DNA from: Cystobacter fuscus DSM 2262
Lineage (GTDB): Bacteria; Myxococcota; Myxococcia; Myxococcales; Myxococcaceae
Assembly (NCBI RefSeq): GCF_000335475.2
Contig: NZ_ANAH02000004.1
Location: 662,205-726,204, forward strand
Length of the DNA stretch: 64,000 nucleotides
Direction: 5' to 3'
Shown here: piece by piece, positions 34,761-46,200 of the stretch
Layout of the letters: every line of letters begins with the position of its first letter
How positions within the stretch are numbered: the first letter of the stretch is position 1
Position numbers and translations under genes: made by a program
The notes under the pieces: generated by a model
Told to the model about the DNA's origin: nothing
Databases searched by the model: none
Seen by the model: the letters and a program-made list of their open reading frames with translations, nothing else

Positions 34761-35876
34761 ATGTCCATCCGAAGGATCGGTCCCAACCCCTTCGTCAACA
34801 CCGCGAGCCTCATCCAGTCCCAGCGGCGCATCGAGCGGGTGGAGAAGCACATCGGGGCGGAGGACGCGGAGCTCAAGACCGAGGAAGAGGCGCTGGACGC
34901 CCTCAACAATCTGCACCACGCCGAGATGGAGGCCCTCCAGGCCGAGCGGGAGCAGAAGGCCAAGCAGACCGAGTCCCTGCGCGCGCAGCTCGTGCTCCGG
35001 GATGGGTATGAGGCCCGCTCCGAGGAGCTGGTGGACCTGACCGGGGGCGCGCGCGAGGCCTATGAGCGCGATCTGCTGGAGCTGCAGGCCCGGGAGAAGG
35101 CGAACAAGCCCGGGGTGTCCCTCGCCCACCTGGCGCGGGCCAATGTGTACGAGCGCGTGTCTCGCGAGGAGCGCGCCGCGGCGCAGCGGGCCGAACTCGA
35201 GCGGGCCGAGGCGGAGCGGATCGCGGCGGAACTCGCCGCGGCCGAGGAGGCCGAAGCGGCCGCTCGGGAGAGCGTCCCCATGTTGGACGAGGAGGCGCTC
35301 CCGGAGGAGTCGGAGGAGGAGGGGGAGGTGGACTGGATGGCCGAGGAGCTCGCGATGCTCCAGGACGAGGACGGCGAGTCCGACGCTTCCGACGAGGAGG
35401 ACGAAGAGGAGGAGTACGTCGATCCCGAGGCGGATTCGTTCCTCGCGAGCCTCGAGGACGTGGAGAACCTGGAACAGGCACCGGCCGAGGATCCTCACGC
35501 GGGCGGCTTCCTCGCGAGCCTCGACGACATCGCCCAGCTCGCCCCCGGGTCAGACGCCGAAGTCGACGTAGAAGTCGCGGAGGAGCAATCCGAAGAGTGG
35601 GCTCCCGAGGAGGGCGCGAGGGAGGCCGCCGCGGACGAAGAGGGGGCTTCCGAGGTGTCCGCCGAGGCCGGAGAGGACTTCGTCGCCGAGGTGGAGGAAG
35701 GGCCCGCCGCGCACGAGGACGCGCCCGAGGCCGACGCCGCCCGTGAGCCGGATTTCCCGGCCGCGATGCTTCCGTTCGATGACGAGAGCGCCGAGGCCAC
35801 CGCCTCGCCGGAGTCACGACCGGAGGCCGAGGCCGTCGAGGTGCTTCCGTTCGATGACGAAGACGCTTCGCGCTGA
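34761..35876 (+). CDS. Acidic, largely disordered protein with N-terminal coiled coil and repeated short motifs
   Basis: A 371-residue protein. Residues 1-165 are a charged coiled coil (alternating Glu/Ala/Arg/Leu), and the remainder is extremely rich in Glu, Asp and Ala with long acidic runs. Within the disordered half two short motifs are each repeated: FLAS-L-[ED]-D at about 232 and 253, and LPFDDE at about 336 and 363. Duplicated linear motifs in a disordered acidic tail suggest docking sites for a partner. I do not recognise the family. It is divergent from alr, and the start is supported by codon use although the ribosome site is weak. Confidence 0.75.
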   Translation: MSIRRIGPNPFVNTASLIQSQRRIERVEKHIGAEDAELKTEEEALDALNNLHHAEMEALQAEREQKAKQTESLRAQLVLRDGYEARSEELVDLTGGAREAYERDLLELQAREKANKPGVSLAHLARANVYERVSREERAAAQRAELERAEAERIAAELAAAEEAEAAARESVPMLDEEALPEESEEEGEVDWMAEELAMLQDEDGESDASDEEDEEEEYVDPEADSFLASLEDVENLEQAPAEDPHAGGFLASLDDIAQLAPGSDAEVDVEVAEEQSEEWAPEEGAREAAADEEGASEVSAEAGEDFVAEVEEGPAAHEDAPEADAAREPDFPAAMLPFDDESAEATASPESRPEAEAVEVLPFDDEDASR

Positions 35877-35893
35877 CGCGAGGTCCCGGTTCC

Positions 35894-36925
35894 ATGCGCC
35901 AGGTGGTCATTCCCCGGGCCGGTGGTTACGACCGGCTCACGTTCGAGACGCGGCCCGAGCCCACGCCCGCCGCTGATGAGGTGGTCGTCGCCTCGGAGGC
36001 CATGGGCGTCAACTACGCCGACTGTGTCGTCCGCATGGGGCTGTACGCGTCCGCCAGGAAGTACGTGGGCTGGCCCATCACCCCGGGCTTCGAGTTCGCC
36101 GGGACGGTGCACGCGGTGGGCGCTTCCGTCACCGACATGAGGCCGGGAGACCGGGTGTTCGGCGTCACGCGCTTCGGGGGCTACTCCACCCACGTCACCG
36201 TGCCCCGGCACCAGGTGTTCTCTCTGCCGGCGCGCCTGGACATGGCGCAGGCCGCCGGGTTTCCCACCGTCTTCCTCACCGCGTACTTCGCCCTCTTCGA
36301 GCTGGCCCACCCCCGCCCGGGCAACACGTTGCTCGTGCACTCGGCCGCGGGTGGGGTGGGGGGCGCCCTGCTGCAATTGGGGCGCATCGCGGGCTGCCGC
36401 ACCGTGGGCGTGGTGGGGGCCTCGCACAAGGTGGAGACCGCGCGGGCCCTGGGCGCCGACGTCGTCATCGACAAGAGCCGCGAGGACCTGTGGCGCGCCG
36501 CCGAGCGGGCGGCTCCACATGGCTATGACGTGGTGCTCGATGCGAATGGCGTCTCCACGCTGCGCGAGAGCTATCGGCACCTGGCCCGGCCCGGCAAGCT
36601 CGTCCTCTATGGCTTTCACTCCATGCTGCCACGCCAGGGAGGGCGGCCGAGCTGGGTGAAGCTCGCGGCGGACTTCCTGCGCACGCCCCGCTTCAATCCC
36701 TTGCAGCTCACGGGCGACAACGCGAGCGTGCTGGCCTTCAACCTGTCCTATCTCTTCGAGCGGCGGGACGTGCTCGCGGAGTCCATGGGCCGACTGCTCA
36801 CCTGGCTGGACGAGGGCCGCCTCACGCCGCCTCCCGTCACCCGCTTCGCGTTCGACCGCGTCGCCGATGCGCACCGGGCGCTGGAGTCCGGTGCCACCGT
36901 GGGCAAGCTCGTACTGGTGCCGTGA
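35894..36925 (+). CDS. Zinc-free medium-chain dehydrogenase (quinone oxidoreductase/VAT-1-like)
   Basis: A 343-residue MDR-family oxidoreductase with a GroES-like N-terminal domain and a Rossmann domain carrying SAAGGVGGALLQLG, the NADPH-binding motif of quinone oxidoreductases. The cysteines that bind zinc in alcohol dehydrogenases are absent. These enzymes reduce quinones or enones with NADPH. It starts 17 bp after the acidic protein and may be co-transcribed with it, though no functional link is apparent. Confidence 0.85.
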   Translation: MRQVVIPRAGGYDRLTFETRPEPTPAADEVVVASEAMGVNYADCVVRMGLYASARKYVGWPITPGFEFAGTVHAVGASVTDMRPGDRVFGVTRFGGYSTHVTVPRHQVFSLPARLDMAQAAGFPTVFLTAYFALFELAHPRPGNTLLVHSAAGGVGGALLQLGRIAGCRTVGVVGASHKVETARALGADVVIDKSREDLWRAAERAAPHGYDVVLDANGVSTLRESYRHLARPGKLVLYGFHSMLPRQGGRPSWVKLAADFLRTPRFNPLQLTGDNASVLAFNLSYLFERRDVLAESMGRLLTWLDEGRLTPPPVTRFAFDRVADAHRALESGATVGKLVLVP

Positions 36926-37433
36926 CGGCACGGCCTCGGGGCCGGTCACGCTGCCGTCACCGCGGTGAGGCACCTTCTGCGCCTCATCGTGCTGGAAGGG
37001 CTGCTCGACCTGGTTTCGATTGAAATTTACTCACAGTGTGTCGCAAGGCGGATTGCCAGACGTTCATGGCCCCCTCCTGCCAGTGGCTTCATCAGCCCAA
37101 CTGGCCCGCGGTGTGGGACCTGACAAAATTTGTCAGTGCGCTTACGGGGTCCGCAAGAGTGGCCTGAAGCCTGAGTCTTTCGACATGAGGTGTGAACCGC
37201 TTCACAGCAGCTGCGTGATGGATGTGGCAAATGGAGGCGGTTTTCAGGAATCAGACTTCATCGAGTATCTACCGGACAAGCACTCCATCACATGAAAGAG
37301 AGCTTCTGGGCTCCGCCCCTCGGGGGACGGGTTTGTCGCGAGCCCAGGAGCTTTGTCGTGCCTGTCCTTGGCGCGAGGGCATGACGCTGTGTCCCGCCAA
37401 TGGCTCAACCCCTTGGTTATACAGAGGAAATCA
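36926..37433. other. 508-bp intergenic region upstream of the RCC1 lipoprotein, with one strong palindrome
   Basis: I see no gene here. An open frame from a TTG at 37020 to 37295 has no ribosome site or family resemblance. The region is AT-richer than its surroundings and contains the perfect palindrome at 37120-37136, a probable regulatory region for the RCC1 protein gene. A candidate start for that gene using TTG at 37353 lacks a signal peptide fit. Confidence 0.45.
37120..37136. promoter_or_regulatory. Perfect 17-bp palindrome, candidate operator
   Basis: CTGACAAA-A-TTTGTCAG has 8-bp arms around one central base in an AT-rich patch about 300 bp upstream of the lipoprotein gene. The TGACA half-site and AT core look like a dimeric regulator site. 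The distance to the gene is long, so it may mark a distal promoter or an unannotated short transcript. Confidence 0.5.
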
Positions 37434-40028
37434 TTGCTGAACGCTAGAAAAGCAAGACGGTTCATCCAGACGTTGAGCGTCCTGGTAATCTCGGCCACGC
37501 TCGTCGCTTGTGGGTCCCATGAGTTGCCATGGCGGGACGCCGAGGAGGTGGGCGAATTGCCGCAGCCGCTCGTCGCGACGTGTGGCAACAAATCCCTCGA
37601 GGAGGGTGAGACGTGTGATGACGGCAACCTCGTCAACGGCGATGGCTGCAGCTTCGTCTGCCGGCTGGAGACTCCGCGTGCCGCGGCGGGGGAAGCATAC
37701 ACCCTGATCCAGCGGGACGACGGCTCCGTGTGGACATGGGGCGCCAACTCCGGTGGCCAACTGGGTGATGGCACCACGGCCTATCGTCTGGCTTCGGCGC
37801 CCGTGGATTTCTCGAATGGCATGGTGGTGAAGCGCGTGGCCGCTGGTGGCTCCCACGCATTGGCCGTGCTCTCCGACAAGACGCTGTGGGCCTGGGGCCG
37901 CAATGGCGACGGCCAGCTCGGTGTCGGCTCGACCACCAGCAGCTTCTCCCCGGTGAAGGTCCCAGGCAGGACTGGAGTGGAAGTGGTGGCCATGGCCGCC
38001 TCCACATTCAATTCCGCGGCGGTGCTTTCGGATGGAAAGGTGCTGACCTGGGGATACAACGCTTACGGCCAGTTGGGTAACGGCTCCACCACCGACCAAT
38101 CCTCCCCCGTGGAGGTGTCGGCCCTCTCCGACATCAAGGGCGTCTCCGTTGGCAAGTACCACATGCTGGCGCTGCGCTCGGGCGGCACGGTGTGGGCCTG
38201 GGGCTTCAATGGCAGCGGCCAGCTCGGCTTGGGCTCGGGCAGCAACACCCAATACAACACCCCGCAGCAGGCGGCGGTACTCAAGGGGGTCGCGTCGGTA
38301 TCCGCCGGCGATTCCCACTCGCTGGCGCTGCGTTGGGATGGCACCGTGTGGGCCTGGGGCCAGAACAACCAAGGCCAGCTCGGCATTGGTTCGTTCACCG
38401 ACCGCCCCTCGCCGGTGCAGGTGCCTAGACTGACAGGCGTGGTGGAGGTGGCCGCCGGCCAGTTCCACGCGCTGGCGCTGCGCCTGGACGGAACCGTGTG
38501 GGCCTGGGGCTTCAATGGCAGCGGCCAGCTGGGCGATGGCACCACTCTCAGTCGCTCCTCTCCCGTACAGGTGCCGGGCCTGACGGGAGTCGTGTCCGTG
38601 GCCGCTGGCGACGGCCACTCCGTGGCGGTGCTTTCGGACGGCAGGGTCTACACCTGGGGGAGAAACAGCGCGGGACAGCTCGGTGATGGCTCCCAGGACG
38701 CCCTTCCCCACCCCACGCCTGGACAGGCCCTGCTGCCCTTCGTGTGCGGCAACCATCGCCTCGAGCCCGAGGAGCAGTGCGATGATGGCAACTCCATCAA
38801 TGGAGATGGCTGCTCGGCCCTGTGCCTCGCCGAGTCGGGTTCTTCCCTGTGTGGCGACGGAATCAAGGCCGCGGCGGAAGCGTGCGACGACGGCAACCTC
38901 GTCAACGGCGATGGCTGCAGCTTCGTCTGCCGGCTGGAGACTCCACGTCTCGTGGCGGGCGCCAAGTTCACCCTGTTCCAGAAGAACGACGGCAAGCTGT
39001 GGGCCTGGGGCCACAACTTCAGTGGCCAGCTCGGTGATGACTCCACGGTCAATCGCCTGACTCCGGTGTCCGTGTCCACCGCTTCACTGACGGATGTGAA
39101 GAACGTGGCTGCTGGCGGCTTCCACTCCCTGGCCCTGGGGTCTGACGGGAAGCTGTGGTCCTGGGGCTCCAATTCCCTCAGCCAGCTCGGTGTCAGCAGG
39201 GACACGCTCGGTTCGCGCGCGTCTCCGGCGCTGGTGTCGGGCGTGTCGGGCGTGGTGGCCGTGGCCGCTGGTGAAACCCACTCCCTGGTGGTGCTGTCGA
39301 ATGGGAAGGTCAGTGCCTGGGGCTACAACGGCTACGGTCAGATCGGTGATGGTTGCTCCCCCGTTCCCACCTTCTATTGCTCCTCTCCGACGGAGCCCAC
39401 GAATCTCTTCTCCATTCTGGGCGTGGCCGCCGGTCAGAATCATTCGTTGGCACTGCGCTCGGACGGAACCGTGTGGGCCTGGGGCCGCAATAACAGCGGC
39501 CAGCTCGGCGATGGCTCGCTGGTCGATCGCACCAGGCCGGTGCAGGTGGCCAGGCTCAATCGGGTGGTGTCGGTGGTTGCCGGCCTCTACCACTCACTGG
39601 CGCTGCGCTCGGACGGAACCGTGTGGGCCTGGGGTGACAATGGCAGCGGCCAGCTCGGTGACGGCACCTACTTCGGCCAGATGTTGCCCGTGCAGGTGCC
39701 GGGCCTGAGTGGCGTGGTGGCGGTGGCGGCGGGTGGCAGGCACTCGCTGGCGCTGCGCGCGGACGGCACCGTCTGGGCCTGGGGCTACAACAGCAACGGT
39801 CAGATTGGCGATGGCTCCGACGCTTCCATCATCTATCGCCCCTCCCCCGTGAAGGTGTTGTTCTCTTCGCAGGACGTGGTCATGGGCGTGGCCGCTGGCG
39901 ACACCCACTCCGTGGCGGTGCTCTCGGGCGGGAGGGTTCGCACCTGGGGTCAGAACGACTCCGGCCAGCTCGGTTACGCCACCAACAACACGGACCGCTC
40001 CACTCCCGGGGAGGTGACGCTCCCGTAG
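37434..40028 (+). CDS. Lipoprotein with RCC1 repeats and Myxococcus-type disulfide repeats
   Basis: An 864-residue lipoprotein. From the TTG at 37434, preceded by GAGGA, it begins [14 protein letters not shown] and reaches a perfect lipobox LVAC. The mature protein alternates one disulfide repeat (CGN-x5[10 protein letters not shown]5-GDGCSFVC, ~50-80), a first RCC1 propeller block (~85-435), two more disulfide repeats (~437-502) and a second RCC1 block to the end. The RCC1 units read [30 protein letters not shown]. The disulfide repeat is the one described from myxobacteria. Two seven-bladed propellers separated by a cystine-rich linker at the cell surface suggest binding or adhesion, not catalysis. 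Confidence 0.88.
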   Translation: MLNARKARRFIQTLSVLVISATLVACGSHELPWRDAEEVGELPQPLVATCGNKSLEEGETCDDGNLVNGDGCSFVCRLETPRAAAGEAYTLIQRDDGSVWTWGANSGGQLGDGTTAYRLASAPVDFSNGMVVKRVAAGGSHALAVLSDKTLWAWGRNGDGQLGVGSTTSSFSPVKVPGRTGVEVVAMAASTFNSAAVLSDGKVLTWGYNAYGQLGNGSTTDQSSPVEVSALSDIKGVSVGKYHMLALRSGGTVWAWGFNGSGQLGLGSGSNTQYNTPQQAAVLKGVASVSAGDSHSLALRWDGTVWAWGQNNQGQLGIGSFTDRPSPVQVPRLTGVVEVAAGQFHALALRLDGTVWAWGFNGSGQLGDGTTLSRSSPVQVPGLTGVVSVAAGDGHSVAVLSDGRVYTWGRNSAGQLGDGSQDALPHPTPGQALLPFVCGNHRLEPEEQCDDGNSINGDGCSALCLAESGSSLCGDGIKAAAEACDDGNLVNGDGCSFVCRLETPRLVAGAKFTLFQKNDGKLWAWGHNFSGQLGDDSTVNRLTPVSVSTASLTDVKNVAAGGFHSLALGSDGKLWSWGSNSLSQLGVSRDTLGSRASPALVSGVSGVVAVAAGETHSLVVLSNGKVSAWGYNGYGQIGDGCSPVPTFYCSSPTEPTNLFSILGVAAGQNHSLALRSDGTVWAWGRNNSGQLGDGSLVDRTRPVQVARLNRVVSVVAGLYHSLALRSDGTVWAWGDNGSGQLGDGTYFGQMLPVQVPGLSGVVAVAAGGRHSLALRADGTVWAWGYNSNGQIGDGSDASIIYRPSPVKVLFSSQDVVMGVAAGDTHSVAVLSGGRVRTWGQNDSGQLGYATNNTDRSTPGEVTLP

Positions 40029-40043
40029 AGCCGTCCTCTCGTG

Positions 40044-40226
40044 TCACTCGAGAGCGCACGGGCTCTCGAGGTGACCTGACGCGGTTCGGAGCGCCCGTCG
40101 CTCGGGCCGCGTCAGGTGTTGTTCGCCGAGGCCCGCATGGCGTTACCGCCCGCGGCGGGCCTCGGATTCTCCCTGAAGCAAGTGTCTCTCCCCGACCGGC
40201 TCCCCTCGTCACGGGAGCCGCGTCGG
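40044..40226. repeat. Array of four successive hairpins between two giant lipoprotein genes
   Basis: Four inverted repeats follow one another: 40044-40074 (TCACTCGAGAGC with its complement, one bulge), 40075-40116 (10-bp perfect stem CCTGACGCGG with a nested 5-bp stem), 40126-40165 (11-bp perfect stem CCGAGGCCCGC) and 40192-40226 (CCGAC plus CGGCTCCC, 13 bp with one bulge). They fill most of the 244-bp spacer. Their density far exceeds what one terminator needs. Confidence 0.7.
40075..40123 (+). terminator. Probable terminator of the RCC1 lipoprotein gene
   Basis: A 10-bp perfect stem (CCTGACGCGG ... CCGCGTCAGG) with an internal hairpin is followed by TGTTGTT, an imperfect T-rich tail. It begins 47 bp after the stop codon at 40028. 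It is one of the four hairpins of the spacer. Confidence 0.5.
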
Positions 40227-40272
40227 TGATGAGACATGCCGTCAATGAAAAACAAACAGAAAGACTTCGTAC

Positions 40273-43200
40273 ATGCATCTTGATACCAGACAGTACCCAC
40301 GAGGACAGGCGCGCAGGTGGGGCCTGGCGCTGTGGGCGTTGACCTCCCTGGTGGCCTGTGGCGGCAATGGGGAAAAGACCGAGACGCAAGCTCCGCACAC
40401 CCAGAGCGCCACGGCCAGCTCCGCCCTCGTTCAAGCCGGCTGGCAGCTCACCGGCTCGCTGCTCGAGACCCGTCAGGGGCACACCGCCACGCTGCTCTCC
40501 TCGGGCAAGGTGCTGGTGGTCGGTGGCTACAAGCAGGATGCCGAGCTGTATGAGCCGGCTTCCGGAAGCTGGACGGCCACCGCCAAGGCGCTCGCCACCC
40601 GCATGGGTCACACGGCCACCCTTCTGAACAATGGCCGCGTGCTGCTGGCCGGTGGCATGCAGTGCTCGTCCTCGTCCCCCTCCGCCGAGGTGTATGATCC
40701 GGCTGCCGCGCAATGGCGTGCCACGGGGGGCCTGCTGACGTGCCGCAGCCACCACTCCGCCGTCATGCTCAACTCCGGCAAGGTGCTGCTGATGGGTGGT
40801 CGCACCGGCGGCGGCTCGAGCACCAGCCTCTCTTCCGCCGAGCTGTATGACCCGGCCACCGGTACCTGGACGGCCACGGGCTCCCTGGGCACCGCCCGCA
40901 CCGACTTCACCGCCACCTTGCTGCCTTCCGGCAAGGTGCTGGTGGTGGGCGGTACCACTACGAATGGCTCCCTCCTGCGATCCGCCGAGCTGTATGACCC
41001 GGCCACCGGTACCTGGACAGCGACGGGCTCGCTGGGCATCGCCCGCGGCTTCCACTCCGCTACCTTGCTGTCTTCCGGCAAGGTACTGGTGGTGGGCGGT
41101 GGCGGCGCCGACAAAGCGCAGGCCGCCTCCGCCGAGGTGTATGACCCGGCCACGGGGGCCTGGACGGCCACGAACAACCGCATGACCGAGCCCCGCCGCA
41201 ACCACAGCGCCAGCCTGTTGCTGTCCTCTGGACAGGTGTTGGTGGCGGGTGGCTACCACGAGTACGGTGGCATCAAGTTCTCCGCCGAGGTGTATGAGCC
41301 GGCCACGGGGGCCTGGAGCACCACGGGGGTCATGAACGTGGGCCGCTACGGCCACACCGCCACCGTGCTGTCCTCCGGACAGGTGCTGGTGGCCGGCGGC
41401 TCCAGCAATGGCAACTCCTCCTCCGCCGAGCTCTATGTCGCCAACGCTCCGCCCCCCGGTCCCCGCGAGCCGCAGCCCACTCCCATCGATTCCAACCGCT
41501 TCACCCCCCTCTCGGAGGCCACGGAGTTCCTCTACTCCGGCCCCAACGCGGTTCAGCTGGGCGTGAAGCCCGGCACGCTGGAGCCCCACCGTGTCGCGGT
41601 GCTGCGCGGTCAGGTGAAGACGCGCGATGGCTCCGGCCTGGAGGGGGTGCGCGTCTACATTCCGGAGCACCCCGAGTATGGTCAAACCCTCACGCGCTCC
41701 GAGGGCATGTTCGACCTGGCCGTCAACGGCGGGGAGTCCTTCACTGTCGAGTACTCCAAGGAGGGCTACCTGCTCGCGCAGCGCCAGGTGAAGGCCGGCT
41801 GGGGCAGCTATGCGTGGCTGCCCGAGGTCATCCTCCTTCCCTACGACTCGACGAAGAACCCCATCACCCTCGATGGTTCCGCCACCAGCTTCCAGGTGGC
41901 TCAGGGGACTGTCTCCACGGACCAGGACGGCTCGCGTCAGGCCACCCTCCTCTTCCCTCCCGACACCCGGGCGTCGAGGGTGCTGTCCGATGGCACCCTG
42001 GAGCCCTTGAGCACCCTGACCGTGCGAGCCACCGAGTACACCGTGGGTCCCCAGGGTCCCAAGGCCATGCCGGGCGAGCTGCCTCCCGCCAGCGGCTACA
42101 CCTACGCGGTGGAGCTCAGCGTGGACGAGGTCTCCGATGCCGAGGTGCGCTTCTCCAAGCCCATCTACCTCTACGTCGACAACTTCCTCGAGTTCCCCGT
42201 TGGCGAGCCCGTCCCCTCCGGCTGGTATGACACGAAGGCCGGGGTGTGGCGTCCTTCCGACAATGGCCGCATCGTCAAGGTGCTCGCGGTGTCCGGGGGC
42301 CTGGTCTCCCTGGACGTCACGGGTGACGGTGTCGCCGACACGGGCAGTGCGCTGTCGGACCTCGGTATCACCGACGCCGAGCGCCAGATCCTCTCCACGC
42401 GCTTCTCTCCGGGCAAGAGCTTCTGGCGGACCCCCATCGCCCACTTCACCGCCTGGGATCTGAACTGGCCCTGGGACTTCCCCCCGGGCGCCGAGAAGCC
42501 CAATCAGGTAATGGTGGCCCAGAAGGACGAGGAGGACTCCGATCTGCAGTGTGGCTCCATCATTGACTGCCAGAACCAGGTGCTCGGTGAGTCCGTCGGA
42601 GTGGTGGGCACGCCCTACCAGCTGAACTACCGCAGCAACCGGGTGCCCGCCTTCCGCACCGCTCAGCCCATCAAGATTCCGCTGAGCGGCAACACGCTGC
42701 CCCCTGGCGTCTTCTCCATCCAGCTGGAGGTGGAAGTGGCCGGGCAGCGCCACGTCAAGTCCTACCCCGCCACCCCCAACCTGAGCCACACCTTCACGTG
42801 GGATGGCAAGGATGGTTTCGGCCGTCCGGTCCAGGGCTACTTTCCGCTGACCGTCCGCATCGGCTATTCCTATCACCTCGTCCATCTGTCGGCCGCGGGC
42901 GGCCTTTCCGGCGGGCCGGGTCCCCTGTTCGCCCGTTTCGCCTCGTCGGACATCTCCTTCAACCAAGGGGCGCGCGAGGCAACGCTCTGGCAGACGCTCA
43001 CCACCACGGTGGGCACGTGGATCGTTCCCACCTCGCAGTTGGGGGGATGGACGCTTGACGTGCACCACACGTATGACCCCGCCTCCCAGACGCTGTATCT
43101 GGGCAATGGGGAGCAGCGCGCCACCGGACTGTCTTCATTCAGCAATCCCATCCTCACCACGGTCGTGGGGGACGGTGACTTCGGCAGCATTGGCGACGGG

Positions 43201-46200
43201 GCCGCCGCCCGGTCGGCCCGGCTGTGGAATCCCCATGATGTCGCCGTTGCTCCGGACGGCACGCTCTACATCGCCGACACCTTCAACAACCGCGTGCGCC
43301 GGGTCAACACCGACGGCATCATCTCCACGCTGCCCGGCAGCGATGCGTACCAGCCGCGCTCCGTCGCAGTGGGGCCGGACGGCAGCGTCTACGTCGCCCA
43401 CTCCGACCTGCACTGCATCCGCAAGGTGCTGCCCGACGGCACCGCGTCCACCTTCGCCGGGACCTGCGGCTTCTCCAGCAATGGTTCCTCCGGTGACGGG
43501 GGCCCCGCCACCAGCGCGCGCCTGAGCTACCCGCGGGGCATCGCCCTGGGCAAGGAGGGCAATCTCTACATCGCCGACTTCGACAACGACCGGGTGCGCT
43601 ACGTCACCCCCGAGGGAATCATCCATACCCTCGCGGGCAAGCCGAATGCGCGCGGCTTCTGTGGCGACAATGGTCTGGCCTCGGCGGCGTGTCTCAATGG
43701 CCCCTGGGACGTGGCCGTGGGCAAGGCGGGCGATGTGTACGTGTCCGACAGCGCCAACCACCGCGTGCGCCGCATTGGCTCCAACGGCCGCATCACCACC
43801 GTGGCGGGCACGGGGGACGACGGCTCCCTGGAGGGCATCAGCATTGGCGATGGAGGGCCCGCCCAGCAGGCGCTGCTCTCCGCTCCCAAGGGACTGGCGC
43901 TCGATTCCGAGGGCAACCTCTACATCGCCGACCATTTCTCGCGCGTGCGCCGGGTGGATGCCAATGGCATCATCACCACCTACGCGGGCCAGTTGGAGGC
44001 GAGCGGCTTCAGCGGAAATGGCACGCCAGCCCTCCAGGGCAAGTTCGACTCCCCCACGGGATTGGCCGTCGGTCCGGATGGTTCGTGCTACGTGAGCGAC
44101 GAGTGGAACCACAGCGTGCGCCGCGTGAGCTATCCCGGTGCGTTCCTACGTGAGAACGAGGCGTGGGTCCCCTCCCAGGATGGCAGCGAGCTGTATGTCT
44201 TCACGCGGAAGGAGGGCCGCCACCAGCGCACGGTGGACGCCAACAACACCCAGGTGGTGCTGTACGAGTTCGGCTATGACGCGCGGGGGCTGCTGACGTC
44301 CATCAAGGACAGGAATGAACGCACCACCCTGGTGGAGCGCGACAGCACCACGGGCCGGCCGCTGGGGCTGATGGCTCCGTACGATCAGCACACATCGCTG
44401 GAGGTGGATGCCAATGGCTACCTGTCGGCCATCGTCAACCCGGCCACCGAGCGGGTGGAACTGACGCACTCGCCCGAGGGCCTGCTCACGCAGTTGAAGG
44501 ACGCGCGCAACAACTCGCACACCTACGAGTACACGGCCTCGGGACGGCTGCTGAAGGATTCCAACCCGGCGGGCGGCTCCAAGACGCTCACCCGCACGAC
44601 CCAGCCGGATGGGTACACGGTCACGGTGGACACCGCCCTGGGCCGACGCACCACCTACCGGGTGCAGAACCTCTCCACGGGAGAGCAGCGGCGCACCACC
44701 ACCCTGGCCTCGGGTGAGGTGTCGACCCGCGAGCTCAAGCCCGATGGCAAGACCGTCATCACTAGCGCTGACGGGACGAAGATGACGGTGGAGGAAGGCC
44801 CGGACCCTCGCCTGGGCATGCAGTCCCCGTACATTCCTTTGGAAACCACCACGCTGCCCAGTGGTCGCACTCGGGAAGTGAAGCGCGAACGCTCGGTGAC
44901 GCTGCTGACGCAAGGTGACATCTTCAGCCCCGCCACCCTCTCCGAATCGATGACCGTGAATGGTCTGACCACGGTGTCTACCTATGATGCGGTCACGCGC
45001 ACCCTCTCCACGAGGAGCCCAATGGGCAGGCAGTCCTCCCTCACCCTGGATTCGAAGGGGAGGGTGGTGCGCAGTGAGGTGCCGGGGCTCTTGCCGACGC
45101 AGTACGTCTATGACAACAAAGGACGGCTGGACTTCGTGACTCAAGGAACGCGTACCGTCGACTTTTCCTACAACGCGCAGGGCTACCTGGAGACCCAGAC
45201 AGATCCGCTGTCTCGCGTCACCAGCATGTCCTATGATCTGGCCGGTAGGGTGGAGACGCAAACGCTGCCAGGCAACAGGACCGTCGGGTACGGGTATGAT
45301 GACAATGGCAATCTCACGTCGCTGAGGCCGCCGGGTCGGACGGCCCACGCCATCACCTATACGCCCGGAAACCTGGAAGAGGACTACACTCCGCCTCTGG
45401 TGCTTGGTGCCGCTACCGTCACGACGACCTCGAAATACAACCTCGACAGCCAGCCCACCACGCGGCTGTACCCGGACGGGACGGGATTCACCCTCCTCTA
45501 CGATGACACGTCCAGTGTCAAAAAGGGCCGCTTGTTCTCCATGAGCCTGGTTCCACCCTCGGGCGGGAGGTACGCCACTCGGACACGTCAAGTCTTCTAT
45601 CATGAGGGAAGCGGATACCTGAAGGACCTCACCGACACCCAAGGCCCCACTGTCAGCTACGTCTACGATGGTCCACTCGCGACCCTGGTCACCTGGGCGG
45701 GAGCCGTCAATGGAAGCGTCGGATATGGCTATGACAAATTCTTCCGGCGCTCGTCTCTTTCCATCAATGGAGAGCTGTTCATCTCCTATGGCTATGACGA
45801 CGATGGATTGCTGACGAAGGCGGGGTCGCTCAGCCTCATCAGCCATCCCAACACGGGATTTCTCTCAGACACGATCCTCGACAAGGTGTCCTCGCGCGTG
45901 GGTTATAGCGCTTACGGAGAGGTGGAGTCCGTGACCGCGTCCCACAACACCTCGTCGCTCTTCTCCTGGCTCGTGCGGCGAGACGCCGCCGGGCGCATCT
46001 ACGAGAAGGAGGAGACCGTCCAAGGGGTGACCCACGTCCAGACCTACGTCTATGACCCCGCTGGACGGCTGAAGGACGTACTGGAAGATGGCGTCATCGT
46101 CTCGTCCGCTGAGTATGATGAGAATGCTCCGGGCAACGGCAACCGGACGGCATTGACCGAGGCGGGCATCACCCGTAGGGCCACCTATGACGCACAGGAC

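Noticed and set aside
37020..37295. A 91-codon frame from a TTG in the gap before the RCC1 gene
   Set aside because: No ribosome site, no family resemblance, and it runs through the palindrome.
39880..43068. A 1062-codon open frame on the minus strand across the Rhs/RCC1 genes
   Set aside because: It lies antisense to two well-supported repeat proteins, has no start context and mirrors their repeats; a product of GC-biased codon use.
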